Assembly: GCA_002099365.1 (NCBI GenBank) | Contig: MSED01000004.1 | Span: forward strand, 1-64,000 | Reading direction: 5' to 3' | DNA: 64,000 nucleotides | From: Phialophora verrucosa | Taxonomy: Eukaryota > Ascomycota > Eurotiomycetes > Chaetothyriales > Herpotrichiellaceae | Part shown: piece after piece, positions 27,336 through 37,566 of the stretch | How positions within the stretch are numbered: the first letter of the stretch is position 1 | How the letters are laid out: each line of letters begins with the position of its first letter | Notes under the pieces: model-generated | The model's database searches: none | Told to the model about the DNA's origin: nothing | Seen by the model: only the letters and a program-made list of their open reading frames with translations | Program-made: the position numbers and the translations under genes

Positions 27336-28228
27336 TTAAAAATTTAACTTCTTAATTAAGACGGTATTAAGCCTATTTAAAATAGGTATCTAATATAAAT
27401 ACCTAAATTATAAGAGGTTAGGCTAAGAGCTTACTTTTATTCCTTAAAGGGTTTCTAAGCTATTACTAATAAAACCGAGTTATAGTATCCTTAATATAAA
27501 CTTTAAGTAGCTTCTAGGAGTAGAGAATTAAAAAAAAAAAAGTAAAATAAGTATTAAAATATATTTTAATATTTATTATATAAAAAATCTTAGTTTTATT
27601 AATAAATATTATTAAATAAAGTAGTAAAAAAGCTTTAATACCTATATTTTAAATATATTTACTTTTCTTTTTATCTTAAATTATAGCTATAATCTCTTTA
27701 TTATATCGCTTTATTAATATCTTAAGCGCTAGAGAAGGGTATAGCGCTTTTAGCTAAAGGTTACTATTTAACTTTATATTTTTAAAGAGGCTTTATTATT
27801 ATCCTTAAGTTTCTTCTTAATTTCCTTTATATTTTTAAGGATCCTTTTAATATTATCTATAATTATATAACTATATAATATTATATTATTATTAGTTTAA
27901 GCTTTAATAATTTTAATTAATATATCTTACTAAATACTTTTTCTTATCTCTTTCTTATCTTTTTCTATAATCTTTAAACTATCTATAAGTTTCTAGAGCT
28001 TCTTATATAGTCCTATAACCTTATAGAACTATACGCTTATTATTTAGCTAGAAAGAGAAGAAGCTTCCCCTTAACCTTCCCCTTAAGCTATAGGGTTAAT
28101 ACCCTTTATTTCTCTCCTTCTAGGAGATATATAGCTATTACTAAGCTTCTTATAGCTATCTATAGTTACTTATAACCCTATATAGTTTAGTATAGTAAGT
28201 TCTTATAGAAATAGATTAAAGAGTTTAA

Positions 28229-28430
28229 TAAATTAACTATATTAAAACTATAAACCTTTAATAATAAGATATTTTAGCTATATTATATTTTATTAAAGAT
28301 AGTATTAGTTTAATAATTAACTTTAATAATAATATAATAATATTTAAAATATATTTATTATTTTAAATTTTTAAAAATAACTTTAGTAAGATTACTCTAA
28401 TTTAAACTTTACCTTAATATAGATTTATAG
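28229..28430. repeat. Direct repeat, right copy (about 190 bp)
   Basis: This is the partner of the repeat at about 27,000-27,190. This copy is more AT-rich than the left one (for example TATATTATATTTTATTAAAG against TATACTACACCCTATTAAAG), so it has taken more RIP changes. It sits immediately inside the edge of the RIP block. Confidence 0.6.
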
Positions 28431-28440
28431 GCTCCTTAAG

Positions 28441-29107
28441 CTAGCTAAGTTAATACTATTTCCGTTAAGCTTTATTCCTTTTCCTAATATCGCTACCGCC
28501 CCTCCGGCTAACCTTCCTTACTTATACTAAGGAGTTATCTACTAGGTAGGCTACTGCACTCCTATACCCCGCACCTACGATTCATCCCGCCTAGGCGCTC
28601 TACCTTATCACCCGGGGTAGGCAAGCACGCGTAGCATCACACAGCCTTCTGACAACCAATGCGAATGCGCAGACCAACAAAGGGATAACACTGACCTTGC
28701 TGTCAATGCATATGTACTATGCAGGGGCAAACGTAGATCGATTCTTGTCGAATGGCGATATGTAGATCAAGAACTTCGAAACCTGAAACACGGAGTGTCG
28801 CGCCTCAGGCGGTATCAACTCAGGGGGAGTCAGCCAACACCAGTCCCTTGAATGCGGATAGGATATCGCAGACACCCTGATAATCCAATGCATGAACAAT
28901 CCGCGCACTGTCAACTACGGCTAGGTCGAATGAAGATGTATATAGCATTGGCATTGTCAGTCCATCCTCCCGACACCACAATACCATACCCACACTCTCA
29001 CACTCGTTCAGTTCTTGCGCGCAGGTCGTGCCTAGTTCATTTTCCGATCACATCACTTCGGTCGCTCCTTTCACTCAGAAGTACTCGATCACTATCACCC
29101 AGCAAAC
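28441..29107. other. Transition from RIP block to normal DNA; promoter region of first gene
   Basis: CpA and TpG reappear abruptly between about 28,500 and 28,560 and GC rises to the level of the rest of the window. The remainder is ordinary intergenic sequence with C/T-rich runs near 29,000-29,060 that probably serve as the promoter and leader of the gene starting at 29,108. I see no gene here. Confidence 0.7.
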
Positions 29108-29768
29108 ATGCGCTCCTTCTTCCTGTTTGCCTTTGCCATTCTTCCCGCCCTCTCTGTTGCTCAAAGAGGTGGCGGGGGTCGAGGTGGTGGTGGCGGCGGC
29201 GGTGGTGGCTTCAACCATGGGGGTGGAAACGCTCCCAACACCTTCGTCACGGTGGCTTCTGCTGCTCCGGCTGCCGCCACCTCTGCCGCTCCAGCTGCTG
29301 GTGGCAATGGCGGTGGCGGTGGTGCTGCGACGGGCGGTTCCGGCGCGGTACAAGCCTCGCTGATCCCTCCGTACGGAATCAATCCTGGTGTAAAAGCCAA
29401 CGATGGAACAGCAAACTGCGTTGGCGACAGTGGAAAGGCCATTCCGTGAGTCCCCTCAAGCAGGACGAGAACAACCTCTAACCTTACAGGTGCACCTGTC
29501 CACCACCCGTGAACAATCTGGTCACTGCCGTTCAGGCACAAGTGGCAGGAGGAGCATCATTTCCAACAGGTCCGTACCGCATTCGAGGAGCTCGAAGTGG
29601 TTATTAACAACACCCACAGGCAACTCGGCAGCGGATCAACTCGCACGTCTAAACACGTGTATCGTGGCCTTGCAGAATGTCAACGGAGGACCCGGGAGCG
29701 GTGTCGGATGTCCCTTGGTCAGCACGACTTGGGCTGAACTTCGAACTCAGTTGCAATCTGAAGCTTGA
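29108..29768 (+). CDS. Small secreted Gly/Ala-rich cysteine-containing protein
   Basis: Three exons fit one frame: 29,108-29,445, 29,490-29,569 and 29,620-29,768, with GT-AG introns of 44 and 50 bp, giving 188 residues. The first 18 or so residues (MRSFFLFAFAILPALSVA) form a clear signal peptide. Residues about 20-85 are low-complexity Gly and Ala runs. The C-terminal half has five cysteines (Asn-Cys, Cys-Thr-Cys, Thr-Cys, Gly-Cys) and looks like a small folded domain. I do not recognise the family; the overall shape suits a cell-wall associated or effector-like secreted protein (inference). It is the first gene inward from the RIP block. The exon 2 to 3 junction is the least certain part, because the donor GTCCGT is weak. 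Confidence 0.72.
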
Positions 29769-30623
29769 TACCCGCTCCTCATCTGGCAGCGTGGCTGTTT
29801 TGCAAACCTCAATGGAAACAAATTTGACTCTGGTCTGTGCGATCGATTTCGATGAGTGCAGAATAGTGGGTGTGATTGACATGCTCTTTTGTGTAGAACT
29901 GTTGACGAGCAAGAATGTCGCTCAGTCGAGGAAATGCATAGCGCCTTCTCAAACACAACCCCGTTTCAGGACGCGAGAAACCCACCCGCGAGAAATCCAC
30001 CCCCCTTTTCCATCGGGGACCTGAAAATGCGCCATCCGAAAGTCCATTCACAGTACTAGATTTCCACTTTCCCATACCTGCTCCCCATGAACCATAGTCG
30101 GACCCTCGTGTCGATGTTTAGCATGTCCCCATCACAACTCGCATCCCAGTCAAATCATTACAATCGATTTCACTCTCGCCTAAAGCTGCGTTCTGGGTCC
30201 GCGTATCGATTGTCGGTAATCATATCCCCCACCACTCATGAGACAAGCTCAACTTAGCCTCCTCCATTGGCAAAAATCTTGAAACTCCAGCAAGCACGCG
30301 ACATTACGTAGATCGCGTGTCACTGCCGTTGGTTGACTAGGTATCTCATGGCAGCTCTGTTGACTTCGATTTCTCCATTCAGCCTGCTTGAAGTACGATG
30401 AGCTATCGTTGGAGCTCGCAGAGACTTTGGTTCAGCACTTGTATCTTGAGCAACATATCCTTGTCGTGATATCCTTGTTCTAACTTGACATTTACAAACA
30501 CCTCCGCGCAAACATGCTATATACCGACCTATAGGAGGCAGTCGTGAACTTCCAATTTCTCCTCCCAGGAGGCCGCAAGATGCTGAGGAGTCACAAAGGT
30601 CGCAGGTACGTTCATCGCAAGAT
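29769..30623. other. Intergenic region, no gene seen
   Basis: About 850 bp of normal composition. Overlapping short frames on both strands lack coding character. I see no RNA gene or repeat. Confidence 0.5.
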
Positions 30624-30992
30624 ATGGCAAGCCTCTGCTCATCGCCAACAGATATGGACAGGCCAGTACGCGACTCGGCCCACGGTCTTGAAGGATCAAT
30701 CCCTCCCAACGAGAAAGATACCTCCCACCTCGACACTGACGACGGCCCGTGCTCCTCGCGGACCGCAGATTCCATCTACAGGAAAGTCGGCGTGGCCTTC
30801 TCGACTGATCTACCCTTCGGCAGCATCTTGGAAGGAACTGCGGCAAACCCACTCTCTAAACTTGAAAAGGAGGCTGCATTGATCAATTCTAAACTGGCCA
30901 AGTTCGATTTAAAAGATCCTAAATATGCATATGGTTCTTATGCGCCTGGGGGCGCTTCCTCGATGTCGCCGGGGCGCAGGATGTTGGCTTGA
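30624..30992 (+). CDS. Hypothetical protein, 122 residues
   Basis: A single exon from a true ATG. The N-terminal 60 residues are polar and rich in Ser, Asp and Pro, probably disordered. Residues about 60-100 contain a Lys/Glu/Leu/Ala amphipathic stretch (SKLEKEAALINSKLAKFDL) that could be a helix. The tail is Gly/Ser/Pro-rich. There is no signal peptide or membrane segment. Codon choice is similar to neighbouring genes, which is the main reason to list it. It might be one exon of a longer gene. Function unknown. Confidence 0.4.
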   Translation: MASLCSSPTDMDRPVRDSAHGLEGSIPPNEKDTSHLDTDDGPCSSRTADSIYRKVGVAFSTDLPFGSILEGTAANPLSKLEKEAALINSKLAKFDLKDPKYAYGSYAPGGASSMSPGRRMLA

Positions 30993-31493
30993 TCGCTTGC
31001 ATCATTCATGTCGAGATGAACGTCTCTGACAGCCAGACTGGCACTCCCTGGTCTTGAGCAAATCCTGGTCTAGCTATTGGCGCTTTGGCCCGGTCATTCT
31101 TGTTCGACATTATCTGAAGACGTTATGCCTTCTCCCTGCTTGATTTGCTCCGTCTTGAAACCAAGCTCATAGGTGTCCCAAAACGCTGTCTTGGAGGGTC
31201 TACTGACTTCGACAGGCTGGTCCGAAGTACCACCGCGGCGCAATATATGGGATCTACCTTCTTGCCTCTCTAGGCGTTGAGGGAACATTCCGATTGACGC
31301 AACATCGCCCGCGAACTCCTCCCACAGAACCGCCGAAACCTAGGTCTTCTTCTGTCCATGTGGTAAACCATTGGTGTCACGGCGGCTTGTGGCGCTTCAT
31401 ACTTAACGGCCGTCAAGCAGGGGCCATCCTGCCCATTCCTTCTGCGACGCGTGCTGCACTTCATCTCCTTCAACATGTGTTGGCGCTACGAGG
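30993..31493. other. Intergenic region, no gene seen
   Basis: About 500 bp between the small plus-strand gene and the decayed minus-strand gene. Only short overlapping frames are present and none looks coding. Confidence 0.4.
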
Positions 31494-32403
31494 TCACTGT
31501 TCTTGGCTGGCTGTATGACTTCGGCTGTCTTCTTCCTTCGATACTTCGTCTTCCATTTCCCTGAGCCACCCAAGGTCCTCTTCCTCAGTTAAAGCAATGA
31601 AGCAGAGGCCATTAAAGTTATACAGGATCGCCAAACTCAACCGTGCACCGGCTTCGACTTCGAAACTACGGCATCTCCATACCATTTCCGTGGCGGGTTC
31701 GCAGAAATCCGGTCTCAAACTACTGCGAAGATGAATAAGAGTGTCTTCGAGAACTCCCTCGCCAGCTCCAAACACTTGAAGGGACCTTTCCTCAACACGC
31801 TGAAGGATTCCCTTGACCGTTGCATATATGGTATGTCCGCTAGAGCTCGTGCTTCGCAGTTGCTAAGGTGTCTTATGGGGTTACTGCTGGTGCTCTAATC
31901 TGGCATGGATGCCTTCCAACTATTCTCCAACGAAAGCATGTTGGTAGCGGTCCAGATAGGTATGGAAACGTACAGGAAATATGTCTACATCTGGCTGCTT
32001 AGTATCCTCAGCGCTGTCCTTGCATTCATATCCTTTCAATTGCCTTGGGTCGGAAGAAACTGCGCACTTGTCTCTGCTATTGTCAAGGTCTAGCTATGGC
32101 AATATACACACAAGTTAGGACAACCGCTGGCTATGTTGGTTTAAATGCCTTCGAACACATCATGCAGATAGTAAGTGATTCCCCGTCCTCCGATTTCATG
32201 TCACCATTGACGTTTCCTCGCAAAACTTCAATGTCGTTCTCTCTGCACGTCAGCTCCCGATCTCTCTGATACAGCTTATCGTGGTAGCGCCATTGGCTTG
32301 CTTCATGCCTTGGAAGACTATCTGGTGTTCTGTCACCATTTGCGGAAGAACAGTACCTCGGTGAAAAGAGTGCAGGCATATTGTGGCTTGGTGCATGCGA
32401 CAT
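31494..32403 (-). pseudogene. Decayed or multi-exon gene, unrecognised
   Basis: Three minus-strand segments have coherent coding character. The first, 32,403-32,131, starts with ATG and ends in a Cys-x2-Cys-Ser-Lys-Ala-Phe stretch reminiscent of half a C2H2 zinc finger. The second, about 32,093-31,934, is preceded by a plausible acceptor (TTGCCATAG) with a CTAAC branch site and ends at a TAG that would be TGG with one transition. The third, about 31,860-31,494, has a Glu-rich tail. No splice model joins all three in frame, because the best donors are out of phase and the gap near 31,880 is too short for an intron. I therefore favour a gene in decay. Family unknown. Confidence 0.35.
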
Positions 32404-32595
32404 CTTCCTTTCAGCATTCTCTATGGTCTTCCTACCTGTGGAGATGAAGCGCCGGGCAGATGTTTGAGGTTGCCCGACTCAGTTATTTCACAAAACAGCT
32501 TACCAGTGGCCCATCGCCGACTAGTCATCCTATTTGCAGCACCTCACGAAGATCAAAGACTGCCGCATCCACCACTTTTTCATCCCACGTCCATG

Positions 32596-34424
32596 TTACT
32601 CTAGCTTTGTCGTCTGCACCACCGTTTGAATTTCCCGCTCCACTTCGCCTACATTAATTTGCGCCTTTCCTCTCCGAACCAATTCAACATCTGGGACGTT
32701 GGAATGCTTGTGTCCTTCGAAGATGGCATCGATCTCCTCGAGTGTCCGGCCTTTTGTCTCTACCCAGAAAACAACCTGAATCATTTAGCAATCAGTCATG
32801 AAATCGACAGATCCGACTTACGATCAGGGCCACGACAATGATGTCCCACGACCCGTTCACGATGTACATCTTCCAGCCAATGTTGTTCAAGCCGATCGGC
32901 ATGATGAAAACAAGGAGAACACTGTCAGCATTAGCGGCCTGAGCGTGGAATGAGAATTAAACATTCGACTCACGCAAGAGCATTCAGCATAAACGAGGAG
33001 AACGCAAGTCCGTTAGCTCGAATTGCATAATTCATGACCTCGGGCGGGTAGAGGTACAGCAATGGCGTCCATGCAATGGAGTAGAAGCCTTGGAACAGGA
33101 ACATGACAGCCACATCCCCGTAGACCAAGCTCTTCGAGGCACCATCGGGATCATCTGCGTACATTTTCGACAGACCACCAATGATGAAGAGACATGTAAT
33201 CAGGAGACATTGCGACAATATTGCGGTCGGCTTGCGACCCCATCGAGCAATCAAGTGCGTACCAGCCAGGGCACAGGCAAGACACCATACGTTGAGCACA
33301 ACGTTCTGTCGAGGTCAGCTAGAGTCATGCTGATCAGGAGAGATACCTACAGCTTTCAGCTGCTGGTTTGAACTTGTGATGCCGGCAGTGTCGAGCTCAG
33401 GACCAAGGTAGTATGAGGCAATAATGTTACCAGCAATGCAAGAGAAAGGTCCTGGCGACATCCCGATCAAGAGCCGTTTTCTCGAGACCGGATGCTTCAT
33501 GGTTTCTTTGAGAGTCATAACATTCTCCTTTTCCCAATTCAGTGTGTCGACGATTTCTTTGTATACCGTCATCACGACCGGGTCATTAACATCTCCGTTG
33601 GCATTGGTCTGGGCCACAGCTGTTCGTGCTTCTTCATAGAGCCCTTGCTTAACCAGCCAACGCGGCGACTCAGGACTAGAACGTCAGTTTGCGGCTGAAC
33701 TAACTCTCCAGGTTACTCACATGAAGGGCAAAATGATGATGCACAACAATGAGAAGATGCCCTGAATCAAGGACGGCGCTCTCCACGCCCACGTCGATTG
33801 CCATTGGCCAGTCCCCAGAGTGATTCCAGCCGCGATGAGGGCTCCGACGCTATGAACCGTCAGCACGATCGTCGTGAACGAATCGCCGGACCATACTAGT
33901 AGAAGTTGTTCAACATGCCGACTCCCCATGCACGATACTTGCTTGGGAAAGCCTCGGACAAGTATACACCACCGCCGATTCCAGAGACGGCTGAGCCAAA
34001 TCCGAGGATTATGCGTGCTACCACAAACATTGCAATGTTCTGGGCGGCAGTCTGGAGTAGTACTCCGACGAGCGTCAATGCTGAGCCCCAGAAGACAGCT
34101 GGACGTCGGCCGAGGCGGTCTGCAATGACTCCTGAGACGAGTGGGCCGAAGAAGCCGCCGATAAAGACGGAAGCGGTGTTGAGACCAGTGGTTGCAGCAT
34201 TCAAATTGAAGTACTCGGTATACGAGGGCAAAATGTTGAGACCGTTGAGCATTGATCCATCATACCCACCGGTCTGGTCGGTGTCAGGAGAATCCGCGAT
34301 GCTCAAGACAAACACTTACCGCTGATTGCACCATCGAACAGAGCAGCAGCAAGACCGACAGAGTCAAGGTCGACTCCGGCACCCAAGCCGGTAGCCAGGT
34401 ACCTGATGGAGTCTTTCGCAACAT
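32596..34424 (-). CDS. MFS sugar transporter (hexose/lactose permease type)
   Basis: Seven exons join in frame: 34,424-34,320, 34,273-33,897, 33,849-33,721, 33,675-33,351, 33,305-32,974, 32,921-32,822 and 32,775-32,596, with GT-AG introns of 45-52 bp. The product is 515 residues, normal for the family. Sugar-porter signatures are present: YDGSMLNG after the first membrane helix, ADRLGRRP in the helix 2-3 loop, PESPRWL at the end of helix 6, RWGRKP in the second half, and TKGRTLEEID after helix 12. It should be a plasma-membrane proton symporter for a sugar; the exact substrate cannot be read. It is divergent from the M81/MlrC-like gene with 549 bp between starts, suggesting co-regulation. Confidence 0.9.
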
Positions 34425-34973
34425 TCTGTATACGCAATACCACTTTCAACTTGGGCCTAGAATCCGAAGAATGATGCTCAGACCGTGTCCCGAAGTGAGT
34501 CGCTCTGGCATTGCGAGATGGGCTTGGGTGATAAAGAAACAACTCCATGGCTTCCCCGTCGCCTTTCCCCTCTATGAGGAAGCGACTCCATCGCTTTTCC
34601 TATCACATCTCCCTCCATAAGGTAGTATCTTTGCCGTCTCCAACGGCACTAATAGACAGGATGAACTTCCGCAAACGTGAATCCTACAGCCCGTTCGAAG
34701 GCGGAGAAGAGCGAGTCCATCGAATAGGCGAAGCTTTGTGGAATCTGCGCGGCAAATCTCCGCCCGGGAAAAAGGCTTATCCTTGACTGTAGCCATGCAG
34801 CGAGACTCCTGATTTGCACTTGATAAGCCTCTTCGGGCTATCCCACGCCTTCCGGAACGAGCCACGCCACAGTCTTAATTGGATCTGTCCCAGTCACGCG
34901 CCAAACTGAAAAGACCACGCGCACGACATTCTTCCATCACTCACCACTATGATATGAAACAAGACAACCAGGG
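34425..34973. promoter_or_regulatory. Shared divergent promoter of transporter and MlrC-like gene
   Basis: This 549-bp gap separates the two start codons on opposite strands and holds no gene. Such an arrangement commonly gives joint control of a transporter and a catabolic enzyme. GC-rich sites near 34,765-34,775 (CCGCCCGGG) could bind a zinc-cluster regulator, but no binding site is proven. Confidence 0.5.
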
Positions 34974-36515
34974 ATGACCAAACGACCAGTTATTGCTGTC
35001 GCAGGTCTGGCCTGTGAGACTTCAACCTTCACGCCATCGAAGACGCCTGCAGTGGCTTTCCATCCCAAGCGTGGTCACGAGATCATCGAGAAGTGTTCTT
35101 TCCTCAATCCAGATGCTCCTCTCGGAAAGGCGGCGGACTGGCATGGCGCCCTCATCGGTCATGCTCTACCAGGCGGCGTCGTTACCCGTTCTGCGTTTGA
35201 AGAGCTGGCAGACGAGATCATAAAGCGTCTCAAAGCAATTGCCTCTTCAACCGCCATCCATGGTCTGTGGTACGATATACATGGCGCCATGTGCGTGGAG
35301 GGCATCGACGACGTCGAAGCGGAGCTTCTTTGCCGCATCCGAAAAGCCATCGGTCGCAGCGTAGTCGTGTCAGCGTCGATGGACTTGCATGGCAATGTAA
35401 GTCGCCAACTTGCACATCAAACTGACTTGATCACATGCTATCGCACAGCACCACACATCGACGTGTACGAAACCAGGGAACGAGCTTGCCGAAATCTTGT
35501 TGATCTTCTGACACAAACACATGGTGGTAAGGCGGCTCACGAGTTGCCGAAGATGCCCAAAAAAGCGTGGATACCCGTCCCGGTCTTGCTGCCGGGCGAG
35601 CAGACCTCAACTCGAGTGGAGCCAGCAAAGCACATCTACGACGCTGTCCAAAGCGCAGCGTCCCAACAAGGAGTGATTGATGCTTCTATATGGGTTGGCT
35701 ATCCCTGGGCAGACGAACCTCGGAATCGTGCTGTCGTCATGGTGACCGGCTGGGACGAAGGGGCGGTCAAGACTGAAGCCGAGAACCTCGCGCAGATCTT
35801 CTGGAACGCCCACGAAGACTTCGATTTTGTCGGGCCAACGGGATCTCTGACCGAATGCATCGATGCAGCGTTAGCATCCGACAAACATCCGTTCTTCATC
35901 AGCGACTCGGGAGACAACCCGACCGCCGGTGGGAGTGGCGACATGACATGGGGCCTGATCCATGTGCTCAATCGTCCCGAGTTCAAACAAGCCACCGGCC
36001 CAACAGTGATATATGCCAGCGTTCCAGGTGCCGAAGCAGTGAAGTCGTGCGTCGAAGCAGGAATTGGTGCTACTGTAACGGTCACCGCTGGTGCTGAAGT
36101 TGACAATGTTCACTCGGGTCCTATCACCATCACGGGCCGGGTACATGCCATCAAACACGGCGACCGGGATGCTCGCATTGAGGTTGTACTACATGTCGGC
36201 AGCGTCTTTGCCATTCTTACTGAGCTGCGAAAGCCGTATCATCACGAGCACGATTTCACTGATCTTGGACTCAAGCCTCGCGAGGCAGATATCGTAATTG
36301 TCAAGATTGGTTATCTGGAGCCGGAACTTCATGACATGGCGGCTGACTGGAGACTTGCACTTACCCCGGGAGGGGTCGACCAAGATTTGAAGAGGCTGGG
36401 ACACCATCGAATCCGCAGACCAATGTTCCCTTTTGACGAATTCCACGAAGTCCCAGACCTCCGGGCGCGCTTAATCCCATCGTCGCAGGAGCTCCTCCTC
36501 GGCCCGGATGAATGA
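34974..36515 (+). CDS. M81 family metallohydrolase, MlrC-like
   Basis: An intronless 513-residue frame. MlrC of sphingomonads is a zinc-dependent enzyme acting on linearised microcystin peptides; most family members have unknown amide substrates, so the substrate here cannot be named. Family-type motifs are visible: Glu15 in CETSTFTP, Asp101 and His103 in YDIHGAM, Asp137 and His139 in MDLHGN, and His161 in APHID, the likely metal ligands. The C-terminal half has the SDSGDNPTAGGSGD loop typical of the MlrC C-terminal domain. Length matches the family (about 490-520). There is no signal peptide, so it is probably cytosolic. Its partner is the divergent sugar-type transporter. The lack of introns and the mainly bacterial family raise the possibility of old horizontal transfer (inference). 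Confidence 0.88.
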   Translation: MTKRPVIAVAGLACETSTFTPSKTPAVAFHPKRGHEIIEKCSFLNPDAPLGKAADWHGALIGHALPGGVVTRSAFEELADEIIKRLKAIASSTAIHGLWYDIHGAMCVEGIDDVEAELLCRIRKAIGRSVVVSASMDLHGNVSRQLAHQTDLITCYRTAPHIDVYETRERACRNLVDLLTQTHGGKAAHELPKMPKKAWIPVPVLLPGEQTSTRVEPAKHIYDAVQSAASQQGVIDASIWVGYPWADEPRNRAVVMVTGWDEGAVKTEAENLAQIFWNAHEDFDFVGPTGSLTECIDAALASDKHPFFISDSGDNPTAGGSGDMTWGLIHVLNRPEFKQATGPTVIYASVPGAEAVKSCVEAGIGATVTVTAGAEVDNVHSGPITITGRVHAIKHGDRDARIEVVLHVGSVFAILTELRKPYHHEHDFTDLGLKPREADIVIVKIGYLEPELHDMAADWRLALTPGGVDQDLKRLGHHRIRRPMFPFDEFHEVPDLRARLIPSSQELLLGPDE

Positions 36516-36873
36516 ACGAGCTCTTGAACGCGCCCCAACTCTTCTCGTTGGCATTGCTCTAGCTTCGACATTGAGAGAATTGCAGCGCAAGCAAGGCAGT
36601 CATGCCAGGATCACATGCGCGTCACCTGGGTCTGAGGGAACGCATTCAGCCTGATGAGAGATCTTTGATCATTATTCCCTGCCAACCATTGCCGGCGGCT
36701 GACGCCTAAGCTATAAACTTTGCTGTCTGCAACTCGATCTTTATATTGCGAGTGAAGCATCATTTCCTTCCAACACTGCTCCAGACCGTCTTCGGTTCAG
36801 ATTGACCTCAGTGTCTCGCCAGGCCTTTCCACCCGCCACCAACCTGAGCCTCAAATCGCAAGTGACATTTGAA
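36516..36873. other. Intergenic region, no gene seen
   Basis: About 360 bp holding the 3' end of the MlrC-like gene and the presumed promoter of the next gene. A CT-rich stretch near 36,770-36,840 may be its leader. Confidence 0.4.
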
Positions 36874-37417
36874 ATGGCTTTGAAAGCCGCCACCGCTCAC
36901 TATGCCTCGACTCGCCTGCCCCTGGCTTTCCCCAAAGAAATCGTAGTGTTAGCTGGGGAGGTATGAAAGAAACCGTCAACGCCGTGCTTCTGATAAATGG
37001 ACGCAGCTAACATTTGACAAACGGCCGCTCAATGGCCTACCAAGAATCCCGTTCTCACTGGCTGCGCAGCTGTCGGTACCACTGGCATTGCGATTGCTGC
37101 AATGCCGGCACTTTGTCACAGTGCCCATGCTTTCCGCAATTGGCTTCACTGCTCAGGGTTTCAAAGCAGGCAATCAATTCCTGTCCGGTTGTGGATCCCA
37201 AAACTGTACTAACTGCTGCCAGCTTCTGGCAGCATCAACAGCTGCGACTATCCACGGGTTCCTTAGAAATGTCGCCGCCACCAGTTCCTTTACCGTTGCT
37301 CAAAGTGCTGGAGCCGGTGGTTACGGTCTCGCCGTCATCAATGGCATCGTGCAAATTGGTGAGGTTGCCATCGCTGCTGGAAGTGCAGGCGCTGTTTGGA
37401 TCAAATCCAAGTCGTGA
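36874..37417 (+). CDS. IFI6/IFI27 (ISG12)-like small membrane protein
   Basis: The proposed exons are 36,874-36,960, 37,045-37,075 and 37,122-37,417, joined in frame by GT-AG introns of 84 and 46 bp, giving 137 residues. The first intron has an AGCTAAC branch site. The middle reads VVPMLSAIGFTAQGFKAG and then VAQSAGAGGYG, which matches the Gly/Ala-rich helical core of the interferon-induced 6-16 family (GFT..G..AGS and QS.GAGG.G). That family occurs in fungi as well as animals. Animal members sit in mitochondrial or nuclear-envelope membranes; the fungal role is not known. An extra Cys-rich stretch (SGCGSQNCTNC) between the two motifs is unusual; it contains a perfect TACTAAC and might be an unrecognised intron, though no in-phase donor was found. 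The first exon is the least certain. Confidence 0.55.
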
Positions 37418-37566
37418 AGAGATGGCAGAAGGCTTCTTGGAAGGGTGATATCAACGTGTCCTACCGTTTGTGTGGTAGCGGCATAGCTGAGACTGGCTGG
37501 AGATAGGGTTCACAGTGGTGCCTGTTGCAGCGGTAACTTGCGATCCTATGGTAAAGAACCTCGCAT

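Larger units (their letters stand above)
96..28440. other. RIP-degraded AT-rich subtelomeric block
   Basis: This stretch is strongly AT-rich. CpA and its complement TpG are almost absent while TpA is everywhere and CpG remains common. That is the signature of repeat-induced point mutation acting on CpA. Consequently ATG is very rare and CAA/CAG/TGG codons appear as TAA/TAG, so no reading frame of useful length survives. Recognisable remnants are listed separately. Composition returns to normal over roughly 28,440-28,560. Being RIP-mutated and telomere-adjacent, it is probably heterochromatic (inference). Confidence 0.93.

Noticed and set aside
28550..28620. tRNA-like GGTAGAGCGCC on the minus strand at the RIP edge
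   Set aside because: The spacing between the D-like and T-like parts leaves no room for an anticodon arm.
28852..29481. 209-codon plus-strand frame overlapping the secreted-protein gene
   Set aside because: Its Trp/Arg-rich stretch is simply the Gly/Ala codon runs read in another frame; the spliced frame with a signal peptide explains the region better.
34303..34548. N-terminal extension of the MFS transporter from an ATG at 34,548
   Set aside because: That frame enters exon 2 in the wrong phase. The ATG at 34,424 gives a hydrophobic first helix and joins exon 2 in frame at TGGYDGS.
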